NCBI GenBank assembly: GCA_002254405.1
Contig: NJDH01000029.1
Coordinates: forward strand, 1-17,824
DNA: 17,824 nt
Source: Candidatus Altarchaeales archaeon ex4484_96
GTDB taxonomy: Archaea > Altiarchaeota > Altiarchaeia > IMC4 > QMZM01
Direction: 5' to 3'
The translations under genes and the position numbers were made by a program. Under the pieces are notes generated by a model that ran no database searches, was not told where the DNA came from, and saw nothing but the letters and a program-made list of their open reading frames with translations. Below, in pieces: positions 6,209-13,972 of the stretch. Position 1 is the first letter of the stretch, and each line of letters begins with the position of its first letter.

Positions 6209-8605
6209 ATGGTGGAGAAAATAAAAACCGGAATAAACGCATTACCTGATTTAGTTAAAAAGAAAGGAAAAATAAAACTATCTGTAGCCGCTAAACTTCT
6301 TGACACCGACAAGAAATCTCTTGAAGAGCTGGCCAAGATTCTGGAAGACCAAGACATACTTAAACTAGAATACACGTTCACTGGAGACAAGATACTTACC
6401 GCCGGGAAGAATATTGACATGAATCTGGGAGAAGAGAAGAAAACAAAAAAACAAGAGGCAGGCGGAGAACGTGATGAAGAGCTTGATAAGGTGCTGGGTG
6501 TTATCAAAAAACGGATAGCCACAAAAAAGAGGAAGGGAGCTATTAAGGAAGAAACCAAAGGCAAGGATAAAAAGAAGGCTGAAGAAGAAGCCAAGAAGAA
6601 GGCCGAGGAGGAGGCTAAAAAGAAGGCCGAGGAGGAGGCTAAAAAGAAGGCCGAGGAGAAGAAGAAGGCTGAGGAGAAGAAGAAGGCCGAGGAGGAGGCC
6701 AAGAAGAAGGCTGAAGAGGATAAGAAAAAAGCTGAAGAAGAAGCTAAGAAGAAGGCCGAGGAAGATAAGAAGAAAAAGATTGAAGAGAAAAAAGCAGCTA
6801 TTGATGTTAAAAAGAAGGAAATGCAGCATAAAGAATTCAAGATAGATCTACTAACAGAGATAGCGCAAGCCGATAAGGAAATAACCCTGCTGGAAGCTGA
6901 GATGCAAAATCTTAAAAAAGCAGCCAAAAAAACCGAAGACGAGATTGCCGGATTAGAGGATAAAAAGAAAAAAATAGCGGTGGGATTAGGGGATTTAGAG
7001 AAACAAGAACAGGAAATCCTAAAAAAGAGACAAAAAGGCTTCGATGATATTAGAGAGCTTAAATCAAACATCGGGGAAATCAACGAAAGAAAAACAAAAC
7101 TCCAAGAGAAAAAACAGGATATTGAATCAAGAATAAACAACATAACCGAAAAAAGGAAAATACAAAGGAAAGCCATGACCGGATTAGTGGAAAGGCGAAC
7201 AGAACTAGGAAACGAAATAGCAGACCTGCAGAAGAAAACAGAGACCTATACAACCAAGATAAAAGATTTAGAGGATAAAGCCAAGAGCATAAACGATGAG
7301 GTATCCAATCTCGAAAACCAGGAGAAGGCTATTGAAAAGAAAAAACAGGAATGTAAGGTCAAAGCCGAGGAAATAAGCTCTAAAGAAGAAGAGATAAAAA
7401 ACAAACAAAATGAATTAGCCGAAGAAAAAGAAAACATAACAAACAAAATAAGCGAGTTTTCTGAAAGAAAAAAGCTACTGAAAGGAGATTTCGACGAATT
7501 AATGAAGAAAAAAAACAAGCTTTCCACAGAGCTTGACAGCATAGGTGGACATTACTCATCCTATGATAAAAAAATATCCCAATTAGAGAGTAAAGTACAG
7601 AGCATAAGTGATGAGGTATCCAATCTCGAAAACCAGGAGAAGGCTATTGAAAAGAAAAAACAGGAATGTAAGGTCAAAGCCGAGGAAATAAGCCTTAAAG
7701 AAGATGATATAAAAAAGAAACTAACAACCTTAAACGAAGAAAAAACACAGCTTACAGAAAAAATCAACGAATTCACTAAATCAAGGGATGAGGTTAAACA
7801 GGAATACACTGAAATAATGAACAACCGAGCGAAGCTCAACAATGAATTAGATAAATTCAAGGATGAGAGCTCAAAATATGATGATCGGATAAACGAGCTA
7901 GAAAACAAAATCAAGGGCGTCAACAGAGAAATAAAAAACCTTGAGATGCAGGAAGAAAACATCAAAAAAAGAAAGGAACTAAAAGAAAAAGAATCAAAGG
8001 CAATAAAGCAATCAAGAAAAGATAGGGAAGAGGAAAGGAAAAAAATAGAGTTGAAGAAAAAAGAGATAGTGGATAAAGTAAACGACTTAATAGCTGAAAG
8101 AGTTGATTTAGACAAGAAAATCGAGGAGATGGCTAAAGAAAAATCCGAAATAGACCTGATATCAGATAAAGCAGAAAGAGATGCGTTGTTGGCTAAAGAG
8201 AAATATATGCAGGAAGCGGTATTAAAGATTCAGGCCGAGGTTGATAAGGTATCAACGGATTTAGGTCCAACAGAAGATAAACTAAAGGAAATAGACGAGC
8301 AGATAGCCAAAATGGATGCCCTGTGGGAGGAAAAAGAGAAATTGAAGGCTGAGAGGGAAGCCGAGGTTGAGGAGATAAAAAAGCAGGAGCAGGGGATTAA
8401 GGATGAAAAGAGCAATCTATCCCAGAGAAAAACAGATCTTATGGCGGATATTGAGGGTGAGCGTTCATCTTGTGAGGGGCAGATTGCTGATTTAGAGAAG
8501 CAGGTTTCTGATATTAACTCCGAGATAGAGGATTACAACAAGCAGGAGGCAGATATCGACAAAGGAATTAGAGAAAAGAAAAAAAGAAATAAACGAAGGG
8601 CTTGA
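6209..8605 (+). CDS. Giant Lys/Glu-rich coiled-coil protein with winged-helix-like N-terminus
   Basis: An unassigned protein, 798 residues as read, or about 938 if the frame continues past the A7 run at 8579-8585. Residues 5-65 look like a small winged-helix domain (LVKKKGKIKLSVAAKLLDTD..., then LEELAKILEDQDIL), the kind placed ahead of coiled coils in some archaeal proteins. Residues 121-195 are KKAEEEA-type repeats expected to form a rigid, highly charged single alpha-helix. From about 200 on the sequence is continuous heptad coiled coil with no signal peptide or membrane segment. Three 105-residue (15-heptad) repeats begin near residues 359, 464 and 569. SMC-like ATPase motifs are absent, so this is not an SMC or Rad50. 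A scaffold or chromatin/cytoskeletal spacer role is a guess. The last 11 residues (KKKRNKRRA region) look like out-of-frame sequence. The LOG-like gene follows. Confidence 0.8.
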   Translation: MVEKIKTGINALPDLVKKKGKIKLSVAAKLLDTDKKSLEELAKILEDQDILKLEYTFTGDKILTAGKNIDMNLGEEKKTKKQEAGGERDEELDKVLGVIKKRIATKKRKGAIKEETKGKDKKKAEEEAKKKAEEEAKKKAEEEAKKKAEEKKKAEEKKKAEEEAKKKAEEDKKKAEEEAKKKAEEDKKKKIEEKKAAIDVKKKEMQHKEFKIDLLTEIAQADKEITLLEAEMQNLKKAAKKTEDEIAGLEDKKKKIAVGLGDLEKQEQEILKKRQKGFDDIRELKSNIGEINERKTKLQEKKQDIESRINNITEKRKIQRKAMTGLVERRTELGNEIADLQKKTETYTTKIKDLEDKAKSINDEVSNLENQEKAIEKKKQECKVKAEEISSKEEEIKNKQNELAEEKENITNKISEFSERKKLLKGDFDELMKKKNKLSTELDSIGGHYSSYDKKISQLESKVQSISDEVSNLENQEKAIEKKKQECKVKAEEISLKEDDIKKKLTTLNEEKTQLTEKINEFTKSRDEVKQEYTEIMNNRAKLNNELDKFKDESSKYDDRINELENKIKGVNREIKNLEMQEENIKKRKELKEKESKAIKQSRKDREEERKKIELKKKEIVDKVNDLIAERVDLDKKIEEMAKEKSEIDLISDKAERDALLAKEKYMQEAVLKIQAEVDKVSTDLGPTEDKLKEIDEQIAKMDALWEEKEKLKAEREAEVEEIKKQEQGIKDEKSNLSQRKTDLMADIEGERSSCEGQIADLEKQVSDINSEIEDYNKQEADIDKGIREKKKRNKRRA
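6569..6793 (+). repeat. KKAEEEA-type low-complexity tandem repeat
   Basis: About 225 bp of short, imperfect in-frame repeats (AAGAAGGCCGAGGAGGAGGCT and variants) encode units of 7-12 residues such as AKKKAEEE and EKKKAEE (residues 121-195). Synonymous variation between units suggests the protein pattern is selected and the tract is not purely a fresh expansion. It makes long spurious open frames on the opposite strand. Confidence 0.85.
7285..7378 (+). repeat. 94-bp internal direct repeat, copy 1
   Basis: This segment encodes SINDEVSNLENQEKAIEK and the residues after it, and recurs at 7600-7693, exactly 315 bp (105 codons) later, with two mismatches (AAACG against AAGTG close to the 5' end). 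Neighbouring sequence is similar only at protein level. Confidence 0.9.
7600..7693 (+). repeat. 94-bp internal direct repeat, copy 2
   Basis: Second copy of the repeat at 7285-7378. A third, diverged protein-level unit starts about 105 residues further on (ENKIKGVNREIKNLEMQEE). The near-identity of copies 1 and 2 against the divergence around them suggests recent gene conversion. Confidence 0.9.
8579..8585 (+). other. A7 run at the coiled-coil frame break
   Basis: GAAAAGAAAAAAAGAAAT contains A7. Reading on in the original frame gives KKKRNKRRA and a TGA at 8603-8605. Removing one A gives REKKKEINEGLENLKAERSD, which runs seamlessly into the coiled-coil frame ending at 9026. It may be a sequencing indel, a true mutation, or a site where polymerase slippage or ribosomal frameshifting makes both forms. 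Confidence 0.75.
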
Positions 8606-8651
8606 GAACCTCAAAGCAGAAAGATCCGACATAGAACAACAATTCAAGGAC

Positions 8652-9026
8652 ATGATAACCGAGAGAAACGAATGCGCAACTGAACTGGAGAATCTCGAAA
8701 AACAATCAAAGAAGATAGAGGAAGAAATACCCGAACTAGAGAAGAAAAGAGAGGCCATCAATAAATCAATAAGCAACCTACACGATGAAAGAAAGTCTTT
8801 GAAGGAAAAAAGAGATCTTAAGCAGAAGGAATTAGATGAAATCGACGCGCAGATAGCTCAATCAAAAGAGAAGCTGACTAGTGAAAAAACAACAATAGAC
8901 AATAAAATGAGCGAGTTCAACAAAAAGAGAACCGAATACAAGAAAAAACTCGAGGACTTCAAAAAGAACAGGGATGCCCTGGAGTCTGCTCTCGAAAGCA
9001 GATTAATTAAGCTGGATGAGCTTTGA
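8652..9026 (+). CDS. 3' part of the coiled-coil protein, in the shifted frame
   Basis: This 124-residue stretch from the first ATG is pure heptad coiled coil (ITERNECATELENLEKQSKK...ESRLIKLDEL), in composition and phase like the preceding 798-residue protein. The same open frame extends upstream through EINEGLENLKAERSDIEQQFKD to the A7 run at 8579-8585, well before the ATG. That is why I take it as the broken-off end of the upstream gene and not an independent gene. An internally initiated small coiled-coil protein from 8652 remains possible. The stop lies 11 nt before the likely start of the LOG-like gene. Confidence 0.7.
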   Translation: MITERNECATELENLEKQSKKIEEEIPELEKKREAINKSISNLHDERKSLKEKRDLKQKELDEIDAQIAQSKEKLTSEKTTIDNKMSEFNKKRTEYKKKLEDFKKNRDALESALESRLIKLDEL

Positions 9027-9037
9027 TTTATTCTTGC

Positions 9038-9541
9038 ATGAAACCAATAATAGCGGTTGTCGGAGGGGAGAAATCTGTTTCTCTAAAATCAATTAATTAT
9101 GCTGAAAAAATAGGACAAGACATAGCCTTAAACGATTGCATACTGGTTTGCGGCGGAAGAGGGGGTGTTATGCGGGCCGCATGTAAGGGTGCAAGACAAA
9201 AAAACGGCTTGACAATCGGAATACTGCCTTCACTGGATAAAAAAGAAGCAAACGAGCATGTTGTAGTGCCATTAACCACAGGGTTAGGTAACACCCGTAA
9301 TGCGCTTGTAGTCTCATCAGCTGATGCTGTGATAGCAGTGGACGGTGGAGTTGGAACCTTATCTGAGATATCATTAGCATTATGCAACAATAAACCGGTT
9401 GTTTTAGTGGAGAACTCATCGGGGGTAACTGATTTACTCCTAAAAGAAAAAGAAAAACCGGGTTTCGAAGACCGAATACATAGGGCATCCGCATCTAAGG
9501 CGGTTAAAAAAGCGCTTGATTTGATATTAGAAGGGAAGTAA
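9038..9541 (+). CDS. TIGR00725/LOG-like Rossmann nucleotide-binding protein
   Basis: A 167-residue single-domain protein of the SLOG superfamily (TIGR00725 family, related to 'lysine decarboxylase'-like LOG and molybdenum-cofactor carrier proteins). It begins with the strand-turn KPIIAVVGGEKS, then has CGGRGGVM (38-45), GNTRNALVVSSADAVIAV and the signature GGVGTLSE (103-110), which forms the phosphate/nucleotide-binding site. LOG enzymes release cytokinin-type bases from nucleotides, but TIGR00725 members are mostly uncharacterised, so I assign only nucleotide or nucleoside-phosphate binding. A TTG at 9023 would add five residues; the ATG at 9038 matches the first strand. It directly follows the coiled-coil gene (11-nt gap), likely in one operon, and its end overlaps the convergent TraB gene by 15 nt. 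Confidence 0.85.
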   Translation: MKPIIAVVGGEKSVSLKSINYAEKIGQDIALNDCILVCGGRGGVMRAACKGARQKNGLTIGILPSLDKKEANEHVVVPLTTGLGNTRNALVVSSADAVIAVDGGVGTLSEISLALCNNKPVVLVENSSGVTDLLLKEKEKPGFEDRIHRASASKAVKKALDLILEGK

Positions 9542-10753
9542 GGCTATCAATTCATCATGGATGCTTGCGAAAATACTTGCTCCCGCAATGTAGGTTCCAA
9601 GCCCGGAACCCAGGTTCGCGAAGGCAATAACCAGAAGAATCCGGGTCACTCCGTTTCTCCAATAGTCTCCGAGATTGTTTAGTTTCAGCATCTGCTCGAA
9701 ATCCTTTACTTTAGGCTTTCTGAGCTTAGCCTCCATTAATCCCGCAAACCAGCCGGCTGCCAGAAGAGGATTAAGCGATGTGAGAGGGGCTGCTAAAAAA
9801 GCCGTTAATACCGAAAGCGGATGGCCGAATGCTAAAACAACCCCGAGAGCAGAAAAGCATCCGTTAATCAAAACCCACTTTAAAAGACTCTCGTAGACGA
9901 AAACCCCACCCTTCAGCGTGAACCCCAAAACAACCAATATTACTATGAGGGCGGGAACAAGATAACCCGCGTATTTCCATAATGAGAGGGATTCAGTCAC
10001 ATCATCCAGTTTTTTTATTTCATCCAGTCGGCTTATTTTTGATATGGGCTTCTCTGATTCTATTATCTGCTTTATTCCCTCTATATGCCCTGCTCCTAAA
10101 ACGGCTACGATACTTCGGGCTTGTATATCCAGTAGCTTGTATGCTATGTACCTATCTCTTTCGTCTATTAGTGCTTTTTTTATGGATGGGGCTTCACGTC
10201 CGAGCTCCTCAATCAGGGAGGTGATAATATCCTTGTCCTTCAGCTGCTCCATTAGCTCCTGAGAGTCCTGCTCTCCCTCAAACAACGACTCGAATAGAGC
10301 GTAAACAAAAAAAAATTTTTCTTTCAGACTCATTAGATTAAAGGCTCTTTTTAGGCTGACCTTAATGTCCCTGTCAACCAAGGCGATTTTGATGTTTTTT
10401 TCTTGAGCTATTTTGATGGATTTAAGCATCTCGGAACCGGGTTTAATATCCAGCTCATCACCTATTTTTCTCTGGAAGTTGCTTAACAATAATTGCATCA
10501 GAAACAGGTATGATTTGCCTTCCCTGATGACCTTGTCTATTTCAGTATCATCCCATCTTTTTTGCTCTAATATCGCATCATGTCTCTGCTGGCATAATTC
10601 TACGGCAACAACATCGGGGTTTATTTCGTTTATTGTTTGCTCAACCAGCTTAACGGACTCAGGTGATACGTGTGCTGTGCCAACTAAATAAATCGTTTTA
10701 TCATCCAGAGTTATTTTATCAACCTGGTTAAGCATTTTAGAATATTCGTTCAT
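9527..10753 (-). CDS. TraB/PrgY-family membrane protein
   Basis: A 408-residue protein of the TraB/PrgY/TIKI superfamily. The N-terminal soluble domain has the hallmark GTAHVS (25-30) and VAVELCQQR (49-57), a later AVLGAGHIEGI motif, and conserved acidic residues, matching the putative metal-dependent protease core found in TIKI and PrgY. The C-terminal third is hydrophobic with about four membrane segments (YAGYLVPALIVILVVLGF; a CFSALGVVLAFGHPLSVL stretch; a LLAAGWFAGLM stretch; ILLVIAFANLG...YIAGASIF). There is no signal peptide, so the soluble domain is probably cytosolic. Archaeal members are widespread but uncharacterised. It diverges from the helicase gene with only 32 nt between start codons. 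Confidence 0.88.
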   Translation of the reverse strand: MNEYSKMLNQVDKITLDDKTIYLVGTAHVSPESVKLVEQTINEINPDVVAVELCQQRHDAILEQKRWDDTEIDKVIREGKSYLFLMQLLLSNFQRKIGDELDIKPGSEMLKSIKIAQEKNIKIALVDRDIKVSLKRAFNLMSLKEKFFFVYALFESLFEGEQDSQELMEQLKDKDIITSLIEELGREAPSIKKALIDERDRYIAYKLLDIQARSIVAVLGAGHIEGIKQIIESEKPISKISRLDEIKKLDDVTESLSLWKYAGYLVPALIVILVVLGFTLKGGVFVYESLLKWVLINGCFSALGVVLAFGHPLSVLTAFLAAPLTSLNPLLAAGWFAGLMEAKLRKPKVKDFEQMLKLNNLGDYWRNGVTRILLVIAFANLGSGLGTYIAGASIFASIHDELIALLPF

Positions 10754-10780
10754 ATTAATTGCTATTCAGGGATAATATAT
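10752..10780. promoter_or_regulatory. Interleaved divergent promoter traB-like / SF1 helicase
   Basis: The minus-strand box ATATATTAT (10772-10780) lies about 23 nt from the TraB start. The plus-strand box ATATTAATT (10752-10760), about 30 nt before the helicase ATG at 10786, overlaps the TraB start codon itself. Both transcripts would be leaderless or nearly so, and the promoters may compete. Inferred from spacing only. Confidence 0.35.
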
Positions 10781-10785
10781 CGAAC

Positions 10786-12786
10786 ATGAGCTCATTAGGT
10801 TATGTTAGTGGTTACGTGAAAAAATTCATCCACCTCGTTCAGCTTGAACGCGACGCGGAAATGATCAAACACGAGAAAGAGATAAAAACATTAAGCGGGC
10901 GGGAAAGAGAGCGGAAAGGAAGAGCCCTGTTAAACATGAGGGGCAAGAAAACAGGGACTGGATTAGGCGGTAGAATACACGTCAAATACAGCAAAAAAGG
11001 GGAGGGAACGCAGCTGCCCGAGCATGAAATATCAGTCGGCGACCTCGTGATGTTAAGCAAAAAAGACCCCCTGAACCCGGATAACCCCACCGCCACGGTA
11101 ACAGAAAAAACCACATACTCCCTAACCCTTGCCTTCGATTCCACCCCACCCCCTTATCTGCTGAAAGGCACCTGCAGAATAGACCTCTATGTAAACGATG
11201 TGACATACCAGAGAATGCTTGAAGCCCTAAAAAAGGTTGATGACGCATCAGGCCGGCTTAAAAAGCTAACAGCGGTATTGCTTGGATTTAAAGCACCCTC
11301 CTTCAACCCGGTTAAATCACACAACCCGATAAACCAAAAACTCAACAGATACCAGATGCAAGCAGTGCAGAAAGCGCTTATGGCCAAAGACATCTACCTC
11401 ATACACGGCCCGCCGGGGACCGGGAAAACAGTATCTGCCGTGGAACTCATACACCAATCGGTTGAAGCAGGAAACAGGATACTGGCGTGTGCGGACTCGA
11501 ATGTTGCGGTAGACAACATATTAGAGAAGCTGGTGGAATCAGGGGTTAAAGCAGTCAGGGTAGGCCACCCAGCCAGGGTCACACCCCTGCTGCGAGAGCA
11601 TACCCTCGACAGCATGATAGAGGATAACCCAAGATACCTGCAGGTGCGCCAGCTGAGGGACAAAGCCTTTCAACTAATCGAGGAACGCCATAAACAACCA
11701 TATCCTCATATGCGGTGGAGACGCGGCATGAGCGACAATAAGATACTGAGGCTTGCCTCGCAGGGAGCCGGCTCAAGAGGGGTTTCAGGCGCTAAAATAA
11801 AGGAGATGGCTAAGTGGGTGAAACTCCAGCAGAAAATAGACGCATTTTTCGACGGAGCACAGGAAAAAGAGAGAGAGATCATAGAGCAGATACTACAAGA
11901 CGCAGACGTAGTGTGCACCACCAACTCCACAGCAGGCTCAGAGCTCATGCAGGAGCGTAGCTTTGATTTGCTGGTGTTAGATGAAGCCACCCAGTCCACG
12001 GAGCCATCCGCTCTAATCCCTCTTGTTTGCGCAAAAAAGGTTGTTTTAGCCGGAGACCACAAGCAACTGCCTCCAACCGTGCTGAACCAGGAAGCGAAAC
12101 GTTTAGGGCTGTCACAGAGTCTATTTGAGCGGCTTATGCGATTACATGACGATAAAATAAGAAGCGTATTAAGGATACAATACCGGATGCACGCTGACAT
12201 AATGGACTTCTCAAACAAAGCATTCTACAATGGTGCGCTTATAGCACATGATTCGGTTAAGAATCACAGGTTAGGGGATTTGGGTTATCCGGAGGGGGCT
12301 AATCCGGTAATATACCTGGACACATCAGATGAGTGCCCGAAGGAGAAAACTCGAATGGGCTCGACATCAAAGATAAACCCGCTGGAAGCAGACTACATCA
12401 AAGCCATACTCAGGTTGTTATTAAACGCGGGGGTGCCCCCAGCGGATATTGGGGTAATATCTCCCTATGATGACCAGGTTAATCTGCTGCGAATGAATAA
12501 TCCAATCGAGCTGAGAGACGAGCTGGAGATCAAGACAGTGGACGGGTTTCAGGGAAGGGAAAAACAGGTTATCATCGTATCCTTTGTTCGCTCTAACCCC
12601 GGGGGGGATATAGGATTTCTCTCTGATCTAAGACGTCTTAATGTCTCCCTAACCCGGGCTAAAAGGAAACTTATATTGGTTGGGGACTCAAAAACATTAA
12701 GCAAAAACAAAACATACCAAAATCTTATCAAATACCTGCATGAGAGGGCTTCTGTTTACATTCGGCTTGAGGATTTCAGGATATGA
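10786..12786 (+). CDS. SF1 helicase, IGHMBP2/UPF1-like
   Basis: A 666-residue superfamily 1B helicase resembling IGHMBP2 (SMUBP-2), Hcs1 and UPF1. The N-terminal region (FIHLVQLERDAEM, GRERERKGRALLN) and beta-barrel-like segment match the family. Helicase motifs: I GPPGTGKT (208-215), Ia ADSNVAVDN, II DEATQ (399-403), III GDHKQLPPT (423-431), IV QYRMH (465-469), V VDGFQGREK (585-593), VI LTRAKRKL (622-629). It should be a 5'-to-3' ATP-dependent unwinding enzyme acting on RNA and/or DNA; eukaryotic relatives bind ribosomes or decaying mRNA. There is no zinc-finger CH domain as in UPF1. A TTG at 10759 would add nine residues; I choose the ATG at 10786 by its TATA spacing. It converges with drg, 5 nt apart. 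Confidence 0.93.
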   Translation: MSSLGYVSGYVKKFIHLVQLERDAEMIKHEKEIKTLSGRERERKGRALLNMRGKKTGTGLGGRIHVKYSKKGEGTQLPEHEISVGDLVMLSKKDPLNPDNPTATVTEKTTYSLTLAFDSTPPPYLLKGTCRIDLYVNDVTYQRMLEALKKVDDASGRLKKLTAVLLGFKAPSFNPVKSHNPINQKLNRYQMQAVQKALMAKDIYLIHGPPGTGKTVSAVELIHQSVEAGNRILACADSNVAVDNILEKLVESGVKAVRVGHPARVTPLLREHTLDSMIEDNPRYLQVRQLRDKAFQLIEERHKQPYPHMRWRRGMSDNKILRLASQGAGSRGVSGAKIKEMAKWVKLQQKIDAFFDGAQEKEREIIEQILQDADVVCTTNSTAGSELMQERSFDLLVLDEATQSTEPSALIPLVCAKKVVLAGDHKQLPPTVLNQEAKRLGLSQSLFERLMRLHDDKIRSVLRIQYRMHADIMDFSNKAFYNGALIAHDSVKNHRLGDLGYPEGANPVIYLDTSDECPKEKTRMGSTSKINPLEADYIKAILRLLLNAGVPPADIGVISPYDDQVNLLRMNNPIELRDELEIKTVDGFQGREKQVIIVSFVRSNPGGDIGFLSDLRRLNVSLTRAKRKLILVGDSKTLSKNKTYQNLIKYLHERASVYIRLEDFRI

Positions 12787-12791
12787 TGCTT

Positions 12792-13892
12792 TTACTTTTT
12801 TATTATGATGCTGATGATATCCCCGTCAGATAAAACATGCTCAAGCCCTTTTTTTTGACCGGAGTATTTAACCGAATGACCCCATATTCTCGCGTACCTG
12901 AAATTCTTTTCAAAATCCCTGTGTATCTTGCGGCACACCTCCCTTACGCTCACGCCTTTTTTTACAATCAAAGGCTCACTGAGGTCTGCTTCCCCCCCCT
13001 GTGGCTTCATATATAATCGGATTAAACCCAGCTTGCGATAGATTTCATCTCTTAGGACGTTCAGGTTCGTTTCCATGGTAGCTGATATCGGGATAACCTT
13101 CCGGTCCAGGGATTTCATCAAATCAATGAGTTTATCCCTATCCATCGTATCAATCTTGTTTACCGCCGTTATCGAGGGAATATAGGCTCTGTTATCCGAT
13201 ACGACGTCAATTAACTCATCCACGGAGGCGTCCTCATGTAGTGTTACCTCAGCTGAGTGTATGCTAAAAGAGGAGAGAATGTCTTTAATCAATTTCTCGT
13301 CTAGTTTGCTTAATTCAACACTTGAGGCTACTCTAACGCCTCCCCGCTCGGTTTTCTTTATTCTTATGTTGGGTTTAGCACAATCAAGTCTCAGTCCCGC
13401 CTCATAAAGCTCTTTTTTTATCTCTGCTATCTGGTGTGGTTTGTTCACGTCAACCAGTATGAGCACCAAATCTGTTGTCCTCACCATGGAGAGAATCTCC
13501 TTACCCCTGCCTTTACCCCTATATGAGCCCTCTATTATTCCGGGTAAATCAAGTATCTGTATTTTTGAGCTCTTGTATTGCATGACACCTGGGATGACGT
13601 TTAGGGTCGTGAACTCATAGCTACCTGTCCTTGATTTAGCGCATGTCAGCTTGTTGAGGAGAGTGGATTTACCGCATGAGGGAAACCCGACTAATACAAT
13701 CGATGCGTCGCCTTCTTTTTTCACACCAAAACCGCCTGCTCCCCCGCCTGATTTCTTTTTGGTCAACTCCTCTTTAAGCTGCGCGAGCTTAGCCTTCAGC
13801 TTGCCGATGTGGTGCTGTGTTGCCTTATTGTAGGGGGTGGTGCTGATTTCGTCTTCTATTTCCTGGATTTTATCCGCTAAATCTGCCATCAT
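12792..13892 (-). CDS. drg: DRG-family (developmentally regulated) GTPase
   Basis: A 366-residue Obg-HflX-class GTPase of the DRG branch. Eukaryotic DRG/Rbg proteins associate with translating ribosomes and help stalled ones. Layout: N-terminal helical arms (1-45) with a Gly-rich linker, the G domain with G1 GFPSCGKST (69-77), the RTGSYEFTTL switch region, G3 DLPG (115-118), EGSYRGKGRGKE, G4 NKID (245-248) and G5 SAT (270-272), with the S5D2L-like insert in the middle, and a C-terminal TGS domain (about 290-366). Key residues for GTP binding are all present. Two ATGs are adjacent (13892 and 13889) and either may be used. It diverges from the DUF202 gene and converges on the helicase. Confidence 0.95.
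   Translation of the reverse strand: MMADLADKIQEIEDEISTTPYNKATQHHIGKLKAKLAQLKEELTKKKSGGGAGGFGVKKEGDASIVLVGFPSCGKSTLLNKLTCAKSRTGSYEFTTLNVIPGVMQYKSSKIQILDLPGIIEGSYRGKGRGKEILSMVRTTDLVLILVDVNKPHQIAEIKKELYEAGLRLDCAKPNIRIKKTERGGVRVASSVELSKLDEKLIKDILSSFSIHSAEVTLHEDASVDELIDVVSDNRAYIPSITAVNKIDTMDRDKLIDLMKSLDRKVIPISATMETNLNVLRDEIYRKLGLIRLYMKPQGGEADLSEPLIVKKGVSVREVCRKIHRDFEKNFRYARIWGHSVKYSGQKKGLEHVLSDGDIISIIIKK
12796..12801 (+). terminator. T6 run after the helicase gene
   Basis: CTTTTACTTTTTTATT begins 3 nt after the helicase stop, with T6 at 12796-12801, inside the 3' end of the convergent drg gene. A possible oligo-T terminator; weak evidence. Confidence 0.3.
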
Positions 13893-13929
13893 CTAACGAA
13901 AGATTTTTATTATCATGCGAGATATTACT

Positions 13930-13953
13930 TAATATATTATCTTATGTTTATAG
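13930..13953. promoter_or_regulatory. Promoter elements between drg and the DUF202 gene
   Basis: GTTTATAG (13946-13953) is centred about 24 nt before the DUF202 ATG and suits a leaderless start. For drg the strongest AT box is ATAATATATTA (minus strand, 13940-13930), about 40 nt upstream, implying a short leader. A TTTTTATTAT stretch at 13904-13913 seems too close. Confidence 0.3.
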
Positions 13954-13972
13954 ATTCTTGGGTGTTTAATTA

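Noticed and set aside
6187..7176. 329-codon minus-strand open frame, rich in Ser/Phe/Leu
   Set aside because: It is the antisense of the Lys/Glu-rich coiled-coil gene; GAA/AAG repeats read backwards as TTC/CTT, giving false hydrophobic frames. The sense strand has the clear protein signal. The same applies to the minus-strand frames at 7246-7542, 7561-8115 and 8492-8776.
7285..7693. CRISPR-like direct repeats
   Set aside because: The repeats are in-frame coding duplications 315 bp apart, not regularly spaced short repeats with unique spacers.
6209..9026. SMC/Rad50-type ATPase
   Set aside because: Although long and coiled-coil, it has no Walker A, Walker B or ABC signature at either end.
11706..12218. 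170-codon minus-strand frame
   Set aside because: Antisense to the helicase core (motif II to IV); Ser/Cys-rich with no recognisable domain.
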